DNA from: Syntrophaceae bacterium
GTDB taxonomy: Bacteria; Desulfobacterota; Syntrophorhabdia; Syntrophorhabdales; WCHB1-27
Direction of reading: 5' to 3'
DNA length: 10,089 nt
Assembly (NCBI GenBank): GCA_003165115.1
Contig: PLSJ01000297.1
Span: forward strand, 1-10,089
A program made the translations under genes and the position numbers. Below are positions 1 to 6,203 of the stretch, in pieces; position 1 is the first letter of the stretch, and every line of letters begins with the position of its first letter. The notes beneath the pieces were generated by a model, which worked only from the letters and a program-made list of their open reading frames with translations, was not told where the DNA came from and did no database searches.

Positions 1-56
1 GTGGAGAGCAGCTCGTATGCCTCTTCCCTGAATGCTTCCGCGTGCTTATCGATCAT
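1..56 (-). CDS. cheA: CheA histidine kinase, N-terminal fragment (cut by window edge)
   Basis: Only the first 18 codons are visible. They read M-I-D-K-H-A-E-A-F-R-E-E-A-Y-E-L-L-S and then run off the window. The pattern F-x-x-E-A-x-E-L-L resembles the opening helix of the P1 (histidine phosphotransfer) domain of CheA, the kinase that phosphorylates CheY in response to receptors. The ATG (54-56 on the plus strand) overlaps the stop of the preceding cheY as ATGA, and an AAGG lies 7 nt upstream, inside cheY. Position after cheY and a STAS gene in one packed operon supports CheA. With so few residues another Hpt-domain protein cannot be excluded. Confidence 0.62.
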   Translation of the reverse strand, partial: MIDKHAEAFREEAYELLS

Positions 57-418
57 CCTAGCACCTTCTTTGTCACAGAGATGAGCTGTTCCGGCTTGAA
101 AGGCTTGACGATCCATCCCGTCGCCCCTGCTTGTTTGCCTTCGAGCTTCTTCGATTCCTGCGATTCCGTCGTGAGCATGATAATGGGAATGAACTTGTAG
201 GCAGCGGTGCTCCGTACACCCTTTATCAGGCCTATGCCGTCAAGGTTCGGCATATTCAGGTCAGTGATAACCATATGGACCGGGTTGCCGTCGAGTTTAC
301 GTAGGGCGTCTTTTCCGTCGACGGCCTCCACGACTTCATAGCCCGCTTGTCTGAGTGTGAAACTGACCATCTGCCGAACGCTTGCCGAATCATCGACTGT
401 CATGATGCGCTTACTCAT
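53..418 (-). CDS. cheY: CheY-type single-domain response regulator
   Basis: A 121-residue stand-alone receiver domain of normal CheY length. The acidic pocket is D9-D10, the phospho-acceptor is D53 (in I-T-D-L-N-M-P), the switch threonine is T83 and the conserved lysine is K105 (in V-K-P-F). The T-to-K spacing is the usual 22 residues, so the fold looks complete. It would be phosphorylated by the CheA encoded immediately downstream and, by family role, act on the flagellar switch or another output. The start is well fixed: AGGAGG lies 6 nt before the ATG, and the ATG overlaps the last 8 nt of the STAS gene (ATGAGTAA), so translation is probably coupled. Gene order STAS-cheY-cheA makes a chemotaxis role much likelier than a generic two-component role. 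Confidence 0.93.
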   Translation of the reverse strand: MSKRIMTVDDSASVRQMVSFTLRQAGYEVVEAVDGKDALRKLDGNPVHMVITDLNMPNLDGIGLIKGVRSTAAYKFIPIIMLTTESQESKKLEGKQAGATGWIVKPFKPEQLISVTKKVLG

Positions 419-764
419 CGGATCCCTCCTCTTGCCAGAGGCACCCCGTGCCCTTATCAGGCATGCATCCGGCCGAACGGAGCCATCCCGCGTGCCGTGC
501 CGTCTGTATAAGAACGGCAGATCGGACGTCGAGGAAGCGCAGAGACCTGTTCATGGCTACCGATGTTTTATGGGCAGCGCAAAAGAGCTGCAAACAGGAG
601 ACATCGATGCCGGTAACCGATGACACATCGATCTCGATGCGATCTGCCTCTTGGAGAGAGTCGCTGAGTATGGACCTCAACCGGGTTGCATAGTCGATCA
701 TTAACTCACCGGATAGATGGAGAATCGTCGCATTTCCCTTCGCCTCGACTCGACAATCGGTCAT
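411..764 (-). CDS. STAS-domain protein (anti-sigma-factor-antagonist / MlaB-like) in the chemotaxis operon
   Basis: 117 residues, essentially one STAS domain. Features seen are the opening strands T-I-L-H-L-S-G-E-L, helix 1 from about residue 22, and the core motif G-I-D-V-S-C-L-Q-L at 52-60. Ser56 falls where SpoIIAA-type antagonists carry their phosphorylated serine (D-S-S-G), although the following Gly is Cys57 here. STAS proteins bind partners through this loop, often under Ser/Thr-kinase control; no such kinase is visible here. A strong GGAGGGAG Shine-Dalgarno precedes the ATG. The gene lies 23 nt after the receptor-like gene and overlaps cheY by 8 nt. The last 25 residues (three of the six cysteines outside the core, polar tail) do not fit the STAS fold clearly. 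Its role in chemotaxis is inferred only from the operon. Confidence 0.82.
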   Translation of the reverse strand: MTDCRVEAKGNATILHLSGELMIDYATRLRSILSDSLQEADRIEIDVSSVTGIDVSCLQLFCAAHKTSVAMNRSLRFLDVRSAVLIQTARHAGWLRSAGCMPDKGTGCLWQEEGSDE

Positions 765-787
765 GGGTCTCCCTCCCTGTCATGTGT

Positions 788-2572
788 CTAAAACAACTCA
801 ACGTTGTCTGCAAAATCCTTCTGTTCAACTGCGGATGTCGTGCCGTTGATCCTGTCCAGGTGTGCCTGATGTAGAGAACGTTCCTGATACATGGTATAGC
901 GCGCGGTGAGCCTGGCGAGATGGTCCGAGTTCTTACCCGCTTCCGCATCGGCGGCTAGTCTTCGGCTGCCAATAATCTGCTGTAAACCCTTGATGATACC
1001 GCCTATAACCTCGTCTGTCCTCCTGTGGGCACCTATACCTTGAACCACTGTCCCGACGGCATCCGTAAGCTCTCCCGTTTCCTTTTTCAGCTGACCGAGA
1101 AGCGATGACAGTCTGTCCTGCGACTCGCCGAGAGAATCGAGCAGGGATTTCATCTCGGCCGTTATGGCGCCGATCTCCCCCTCACTGCCCTCGTGTTCGT
1201 CTGTGGCGCCCAGTTCCAGCGCTGCATCTTTTACGTCTTCAAGTGTCTTTGTCATCTCCAGCGTCTGATTGCGGGTACTATCGGAAAGATTTCTGATGGC
1301 CTCGGAGAGCACCCCGAGCGCGCCGCCATTGCCCGCCATGCGCGCCGCCCTGATTTGGGCATTGAACGAGATCAGTTCGATTTCAGAGGCTATCTCATCA
1401 ATGTCGTTTACAAAGGCGAATACGCTCTCGATCAATCCGGACACATGACTGACTGCTCCGGCCAATTCCGTGCCGGTTTCCGCGTTCTGATTCAGGGAGC
1501 CGATCACGAATGACGCGGAGTACGTCAAGTCAGATAGGAAGGAGGAGTTTTCCTTGCCGGCAACACTGATGAACTCTTCCGTTTCCTCCAACATTGCCGA
1601 CAGATGGCACGCTATCCCTTGAAGGCCATCCACAATCCTCATCACGGCCGAGAACATCTCTTTTCTCGCATGGTCAAGCTGATCGATCTGCAGGCCACCC
1701 GTGTCTCCCAAGACGTTCTCAATGTCGTTGGCCGAGCCTTGCGAGCCCTCGGCGCTCAGCTCACCGAACATGTCGATCACGTGTTCGATCTGCTGCCGGG
1801 TGATATCGTGAAACTGCAGAGAGGAGATCACCTCTGACATGTTCGAGGAGACTTCTTCCGACTTCGCGGCCAAACGAATGGCCGTCCGCGCCGATAATTC
1901 TCGCTTCTCGAAAAGCGTCGAAAGGCCTGTGGCGAGGCTATGGAGCATGTCCTGTGTCCTATCGCCTATAACATTCTTCGCCGCCAGGACCCTGGGAAGG
2001 GTTTGTTTCATGGCTTCGTGCAACGAAACCATTGCTTCGAGAATCCCCTCGGCTTTTGAGGCGATGACAACCGATAGCTTCTCCACATGCCCTGAGAGCA
2101 TATCGAAATTGCCCTCATTATTGAGGCGCGCGTCTTCTATTCTCGTTGAAATGCCGAGCATGTGAAGATGCTTGACGATTGTTTTGAAAATAGACAAGGA
2201 CCCGCATGCAGTCTCTATAAGGCTCAGCATGCGTTGCAGGGAGCCGGAGCGGTGCTCAAACTTACCCTGGGATTCCCGGAAATACGCGTTTATGAGGCCC
2301 TCGACTTCCTTCAGTCTTCCCGTATCCTTTTGAACTCCTTCACCCGTGACCAATCCCACAATTGATCCTGCTGCCTTTGATACGGCTGTTGCCTGAGAAG
2401 AAAGCTCTTGCAGATAGGTGCCTATGGAAAGAAAATCTTCCTCGGTCGATGCGTTCAGGGCTCTCAGCTCTTTCGCACTCGCAATCATGAAATCCGTGAC
2501 GGCTTCGCTCCCCTTCTTCGGCCGGCACTGGTCAACAAAATCGACATCACTGTTCGTCCTGGTTTTCTTCAT
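788..2572 (-). CDS. Soluble receptor-like chemotaxis protein with CheZ-type D-x-x-x-Q motif and internal duplication
   Basis: 594 residues from the ATG at 2572; a TTG at 2599 would add nine. No signal peptide or membrane segment is visible and the chain is almost wholly helical. Two segments resemble the MCP signalling hairpin: residues 128-171 (core I-E-D-A-R at 145-149, then D-M-L-S-G-H-V-E-K-L-S) and 394-431 (core I-R-A-A-R at 407-411, then G-V-L-S-E-A-I-R-N-L-S). After the first comes L-Q-F-H-D-I-T-R-Q-Q-I-E-H-V, with D256 and Q260 spaced as in the catalytic D-x-x-x-Q of CheZ. After the second comes a degraded counterpart near 511-522 (H-R-R-T-D-E-V). A polar linker ends in D-N-V-E-L-F, acidic and aromatic like CheZ's CheY-binding tail. 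It is first in an operon with STAS, cheY and cheA. Neither start has a good Shine-Dalgarno; ATG 2572 is preferred because the likely promoter overlaps the TTG. It could be a receptor, a CheY-P phosphatase, or both. Confidence 0.78.
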   Translation of the reverse strand: MKKTRTNSDVDFVDQCRPKKGSEAVTDFMIASAKELRALNASTEEDFLSIGTYLQELSSQATAVSKAAGSIVGLVTGEGVQKDTGRLKEVEGLINAYFRESQGKFEHRSGSLQRMLSLIETACGSLSIFKTIVKHLHMLGISTRIEDARLNNEGNFDMLSGHVEKLSVVIASKAEGILEAMVSLHEAMKQTLPRVLAAKNVIGDRTQDMLHSLATGLSTLFEKRELSARTAIRLAAKSEEVSSNMSEVISSLQFHDITRQQIEHVIDMFGELSAEGSQGSANDIENVLGDTGGLQIDQLDHARKEMFSAVMRIVDGLQGIACHLSAMLEETEEFISVAGKENSSFLSDLTYSASFVIGSLNQNAETGTELAGAVSHVSGLIESVFAFVNDIDEIASEIELISFNAQIRAARMAGNGGALGVLSEAIRNLSDSTRNQTLEMTKTLEDVKDAALELGATDEHEGSEGEIGAITAEMKSLLDSLGESQDRLSSLLGQLKKETGELTDAVGTVVQGIGAHRRTDEVIGGIIKGLQQIIGSRRLAADAEAGKNSDHLARLTARYTMYQERSLHQAHLDRINGTTSAVEQKDFADNVELF

Positions 2573-2579
2573 GAACAAG

Positions 2580-2606
2580 TCATCGGGTGAGTGCCCCAAA
2601 ACATTA
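2580..2606 (-). promoter_or_regulatory. Sigma-28 (FliA)-like promoter for the soluble receptor-STAS-cheY-cheA operon
   Basis: On the minus strand TAATGTTT (2606-2599), an 11-nt spacer, then CCCGATGA (2587-2580). Against the enterobacterial FliA consensus TAAAGTTT-N11-GCCGATAA the -35 matches 7 of 8 and the -10 matches 6 of 8 with the exact spacer. Transcription would begin around 2572-2574, at or next to the ATG at 2572, implying a very short or absent leader. Confidence 0.55.
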
Positions 2607-2619
2607 AGTGGAAGCGACG

Positions 2620-2657
2620 TAGATTTTCTATAGAATTAGCATATAGATATTTTCTAT
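2620..2657. repeat. AT-rich imperfect direct repeat upstream of the che operon promoter
   Basis: On the minus strand ATAGAAAATATCTA (2657-2644) is followed by ATAGAAAATCTA (2631-2620), starting 26 bp apart, about 2.5 helical turns. The second copy forms part of a perfect 10-bp palindrome TTCTATAGAA (2626-2635). The pair ends 13 bp before the -35 of the sigma-28-like promoter. It may be an UP-like element or an activator site; no known operator was recognised. Confidence 0.35.
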
Positions 2658-2666
2658 GGTAGATTC

Positions 2667-5117
2667 TCATAGCGAGAGAAGATGGGCTTGAAGATTGATG
2701 TCTTTATGCCTCAGCCCAAGTTTGTTCCTGATGTTGTTCCGGTGAGTCTCAACGGTACCCGTAGAGACATTTAAGAGTTCGGCTATCTCCTTGCTGCTCG
2801 TGCCGCTCCTGATTAGATTGGCTACCTGAATCTCGGTTCGCGTGAAGCGGGAATACGTTGCGGCCATGTTCCGCAAAAATGGCGAAATAATTTCGTTCAG
2901 ACCGGACTCGATGACGCCAAGATACGTCCCCTGGCTATCGCTCAAGTGCGTGTTCCTTAACTTTTCAATATAAGGGAACACCAGCTCCCTGACATTTGCC
3001 TGGATCGTATTTTCGAGTGCCCACTTGTCTTCCTCCCTGTGTCGTAACAATACCTTCAATGCGGTATTCGCTTCCTCGAGATCGAAGGACTTCCTCTCCA
3101 GTTCTTCTTCTCTTGTTTTCAGCTCTTCTTCGGCTTGCTTGCGCTGCGTGACGTCCTGGAGCAGGGTTAGAAAGTAGTCGATGGAGCCGTCTGGACTATA
3201 CAGGCATTTCACGGAAATAGCGGCGTAAATGATCCTGCCGTCTTTGCCGATATACCTTTTGTCCATCGAATATCCGTCGATCTCCCCGGCCAGGACCCGG
3301 TCGAAGGCCGCGAGATTCGCAGCCAGATCGTCTGCGTGGGTTAACTGTGCCCATGTCATGTGGAGCAGCTCGTCCCGTTCGTACCCCATGATGTTGCAGA
3401 ACTCGTCGTTAACATCTATTATGCCTTTGGTTGGTGACGTGATGATCATGCCGATCAGGCCGAGCTCGAAGCAGCGTCTGAACTTCTCCTCGCTTGCCCG
3501 CAGGGCTGTATGTACCCTATTACGTTCCGACACATCCCTGAGAAATGCCCACATGCCTAAGGGAAAACCTTTTTCATCCCTTAAAACGTGTGTCCTGATC
3601 TCCACGTGAACTATGGTTCCATCCTTCCTGATGCATTCTTTCTCGTAAGGATCGGAATACCCCCTCGTCAGTACCTGCTCATGGATGATGCGTTCTTCGA
3701 TGGCATGCCACTTTTTTGGGGTAATGTCTTCGTATGTCAGAGCGCAGACCTCTTCAAGAGAGTAACCGAGCATCGCACGGAAGGCCGCATTCGCTTCCAC
3801 CATCCTTTTGTCCAGGCCCACCGATGCGAATCCGTCCGGCATCGTCTCGAATAAGCCCCGGTATCTCTTCTCCGATTCTCTAAGGGCCTCCTCATATATC
3901 TTCTTTTGAGAGACGTCCCGCATAACGGCGACTATCCTGTCAGTCCCTCCAGGATGTTTTATGGGCAGATAGAAGATGAGCATATCTCTTTCGCCTATCC
4001 TGGGATAGGTGAGTTTCATCTCATATTGAATGACCTCTCCCAGAAAACACCTGTCCATGTACCCCTTGACGGTCTGCTCGAACAAATCGCTGCCCAGGAC
4101 TTCCGCGCATGATTTTCCGATAAACTCTTCCTTCCCGATATCTCGGTACTTGAGGTATGCTTCGTTTGCGAGGCGATAGCGGTAGTTGCGGTCCACCACG
4201 GCTATCATATCCCGTGAACCTTCGACAACCTTTTCGTATTCCCGCAGTGTCTTTTCTGCCTCCTTCCACTCGGTCATGTCAAGAATGAACATGCTCGTTC
4301 TGAGCTCTCCGTTCCCGGCCTTAAAGACGGCGGAAGACAAAGCGCCTTCAAACCTGGTTCCATCTTTCCGTATAAACGTCAACTCCGTCCTTACCTTCCC
4401 CGCCTGTTCGCGCTCCCGCAAAGCAGGAGCCAATCTCGGGTCGGTAACATCGACAACCCCCTCTCTGCCGATCCGAACAAGCTCATCCTCCGTCCATCCA
4501 AACAGGCGGCATGCTTCCGGATTGGCCGCCAGTATGGCTCCATCCGGCCTGGTGAGGAGAACCGCCTCAAAACAGTTCTCCAACAACGAGCAATGGCGTT
4601 CTTCGCTCTCCCGTAGCTCCTCCTCAGCCTCTTTCCGCTCGGTGATGTCCTCGGCTATTCCGGCTATTCTATCGCCTTGGCCGTCTCTTTTCCGGACCGG
4701 TAAACCACGATCCAATATCCAGCGCACTGTTCCATCCGCACGAATGATCCGGTATTCCAGGGCATGTCCCGCATCTTCTCTCTGACCGATAGCGGCCCGG
4801 ATCCTCTCGACGTCCGATGGATGGATGCAATCCATCCAGGATTTGGGCTTGTCGTAAAGGCTGGCACAGCTCCGTCCCCAAACCTTCTCGTAGCTCGGGG
4901 AGATATAGATCATCTCGGAGAGATCGGCTTTCGCCATCCAGAAAACTTCCCTGATGTTCTCGGCGATGTCACGAAAACGTTCCTCGATTTCGCTCGGGGC
5001 CAACTCTGTCTGTCTTTGTGTGGTTCCGCCGTTTGATCTTTCCGAAACTTCAATTCGGTCGCACGGCACGCCGAGCTCAGAGATGAGTTGCTCTCTCGTT
5101 TTGTGGCGGTTGTTCAT
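2667..5117 (-). CDS. Five-PAS-domain sensor regulator with C-terminal LuxR-type helix-turn-helix
   Basis: 816 residues with no membrane segment, so a cytoplasmic sensor. Five PAS/PAC units follow a short N-terminal helix: about 45-160, 172-285, 290-405, 413-531 and 541-660. Most close with a PAC-type ending such as D-I-T-E-R-K, D-V-S-Q-K-K or D-V-T-Q-R-K that runs into a short coiled linker. After a longer coiled coil (660-690) and a linker with R-E-E-D-K comes a GerE/LuxR DNA-binding domain (754-810): F-T-R-T-E-I-Q-V-A-N-L-I-R-S-G, S-S-K-E-I-A-E-L-L-N-V-S, T-V-E-T-H-R-N-N-I-R-N-K-L. There is no kinase, receiver or GGDEF domain, so ligand or redox sensing probably acts directly on DNA binding. 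GAGGG lies 7 nt before the ATG. It is transcribed toward the che operon, 94 bp away, but that operon has its own promoter candidate; regulation of it is only a guess. Confidence 0.9.
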   Translation of the reverse strand: MNNRHKTREQLISELGVPCDRIEVSERSNGGTTQRQTELAPSEIEERFRDIAENIREVFWMAKADLSEMIYISPSYEKVWGRSCASLYDKPKSWMDCIHPSDVERIRAAIGQREDAGHALEYRIIRADGTVRWILDRGLPVRKRDGQGDRIAGIAEDITERKEAEEELRESEERHCSLLENCFEAVLLTRPDGAILAANPEACRLFGWTEDELVRIGREGVVDVTDPRLAPALREREQAGKVRTELTFIRKDGTRFEGALSSAVFKAGNGELRTSMFILDMTEWKEAEKTLREYEKVVEGSRDMIAVVDRNYRYRLANEAYLKYRDIGKEEFIGKSCAEVLGSDLFEQTVKGYMDRCFLGEVIQYEMKLTYPRIGERDMLIFYLPIKHPGGTDRIVAVMRDVSQKKIYEEALRESEKRYRGLFETMPDGFASVGLDKRMVEANAAFRAMLGYSLEEVCALTYEDITPKKWHAIEERIIHEQVLTRGYSDPYEKECIRKDGTIVHVEIRTHVLRDEKGFPLGMWAFLRDVSERNRVHTALRASEEKFRRCFELGLIGMIITSPTKGIIDVNDEFCNIMGYERDELLHMTWAQLTHADDLAANLAAFDRVLAGEIDGYSMDKRYIGKDGRIIYAAISVKCLYSPDGSIDYFLTLLQDVTQRKQAEEELKTREEELERKSFDLEEANTALKVLLRHREEDKWALENTIQANVRELVFPYIEKLRNTHLSDSQGTYLGVIESGLNEIISPFLRNMAATYSRFTRTEIQVANLIRSGTSSKEIAELLNVSTGTVETHRNNIRNKLGLRHKDINLQAHLLSL

Positions 5118-5825
5118 ATTAGTGCCCTCGCATATCCTGCCATGTGGTATCTTTTTCGCTATTCCCCAGTCGTAGCCACTGAGAGAGATCTCTCCGGTAT
5201 GGTTGTTTTATGACACATTTCTGCCAGTTAGGTGACAGATAGCTGCTCTGTCTTATTCTGCCTGAATATCGTCTGTCTGCTGCTGGAAGGTCGTTATGGG
5301 GTAACTTTTCGTTCAACTCCCAGCCCCTCGGGCGTCTGCCAGAGTTTTGAATGCGCCAACGAGAGCCAATATTCCTATTCTCCAAAGTCATTCGCGTTTT
5401 TCTATCCGTCACAATGGTTATTTTGGCTCGCACCTTTGTCCACAGTTACTACCATGCAAATATCAGGCCACGCATTTCCTTCACCTGTGAGCCGAATAGT
5501 ATCTTTCATCAGCTCTGTGGAATTCTTTGAGAAAGAAAGGTGGTGCCGTCTCCGTGGCTGGGGAGAAATAGGAGAAATGCCTTAAAAAGCAAAGGCCTCG
5601 AACCAATTGTAATATTTGATATCACTGGCTGGAGTAAATCAGGAAATACCAGCGGGTTGTTGTCCCCGACCTCCCGTTGTCCTCGGTCCTTAGCCCGACC
5701 CCGTTGCCCCCTTAAGAAATTTACCGTTATCGCCGATGACTATTCCAGAGGGTACCGCCGTACGATACCATCCCTGCTGAGTGGCGCTCGTCGGCAGATT
5801 CCGGGGTTGTACTTGAGAATACATC
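5118..5825. other. Intergenic region between minus-strand regulator and plus-strand cheY; no convincing gene
   Basis: About 700 bp separating divergent units. The open frames here are short, Arg- or Trp-rich, lack credible ribosome binding sites and resemble no family I know. What it does hold: a perfect palindrome GAGAGATCTCTC (5183-5194) 66 bp upstream of the PAS regulator's ATG, a sigma-28-like promoter (5713-5739), and a repeated GAGGGTACCG (5748-5757 and 5829-5838). It must also contain the promoter of the PAS regulator, which I could not pin down. No tRNA, small RNA or riboswitch was recognised. Confidence 0.6.
5713..5739 (+). promoter_or_regulatory. Sigma-28 (FliA)-like promoter for cheY2-cheX
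   Basis: TAAGAAAT (5713-5720), an exact 11-nt spacer, and GCCGATGA (5732-5739). The -10 matches the FliA consensus GCCGATAA at 7 of 8 positions and the -35 matches TAAAGTTT at 4 of 8. The predicted start near 5746 gives a leader of about 80-90 nt before the response regulator. The CTTAAG at 5712-5717 recurs in the promoter candidate before the MCP gene. Confidence 0.6.
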
Positions 5826-5837
5826 ATGGAGGGTACC

Positions 5838-6188
5838 GTGGGAAAAACATTGGTCGTCGATGATTTTTCAACGATGCGCAAAATCGTCAAAAATGTGCTG
5901 AAACAGATCGACATTACCAACGTGGTAGAAGCAGAAAACGGAAAGATGGCGCTCGATATACTCAAAAATGATCCCGCAGATTTTGACCTTGTCGTGAGCG
6001 ATTGGATCATGCCTGAGATGACCGGCATAGATTTTCTGAAAGCGTGTAAGGAAAATGATGCGATTCGCAAGATACCCTTCGTCATGGTAACGGCCGAGGC
6101 CCAGAAGGATAGCATAGTAAAACCGTTCACACCGGATAAACTTCAGGAAGCAATTCAGAAAGCTCGGACCAAAGCGCAACGCCAGTAG
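5838..6188 (+). CDS. CheY-like response regulator with a 12-residue internal deletion
   Basis: Receiver domain of 116 residues from GTG 5838, or 120 from ATG 5826. The GTG is preferred because GGAGG lies 5 nt upstream and it gives the usual CheY opening G-K-T-L-V-V-D-D-F. Counting from ATG 5826, the acidic pair is D12-D13, the phospho-acceptor D59 (V-V-S-D-W), the switch threonine T89 and the lysine K99 (I-V-K-P-F). T89 and K99 are only 10 residues apart, whereas the other CheY in this window and the family in general have 22. The missing segment is most of helix alpha4 and the start of beta5, part of the output surface that contacts FliM or CheZ. All phosphorylation residues remain. It is followed 15 nt later by cheX. 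It may be a non-signalling phosphate sink, a decoy, or decaying. Confidence 0.85.
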   Translation: MGKTLVVDDFSTMRKIVKNVLKQIDITNVVEAENGKMALDILKNDPADFDLVVSDWIMPEMTGIDFLKACKENDAIRKIPFVMVTAEAQKDSIVKPFTPDKLQEAIQKARTKAQRQ

Positions 6189-6203
6189 CGGAAAGGGCAT
6201 TCA

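Noticed and set aside
5120..5230. Sigma-54 promoter candidates containing TGGCAG upstream of the PAS regulator
   Set aside because: The essential GC of the -12 element is not at the required distance in either candidate.
5119..5433. 104-codon GTG-started frame on the minus strand ending 1 nt before the PAS regulator
   Set aside because: No Shine-Dalgarno, very Arg/Trp-rich composition, no recognisable domain. Adjacency to the ATG could be chance; treated as non-coding upstream DNA.
5232..5585. 117-codon plus-strand frame in the intergenic region
   Set aside because: Low-complexity-like mix of Cys, Ser and Phe with no family resemblance and no good ribosome binding site.
5560..5640. Possible c-di-GMP-I (GEMM) riboswitch, suggested by GCAAAGGCCTCGAACC
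   Set aside because: The conserved upstream CACGCACAGGGC-type segment and the tetraloop receptor are absent; the similarity covers only a few bases.
5725..5740. Minus-strand sigma-28 -10 (GGCGATAA) in the reverse of the cheY2 promoter
   Set aside because: No matching -35 lies 11 nt upstream on that strand; it is a by-product of the ATCG-C-CGAT dyad.
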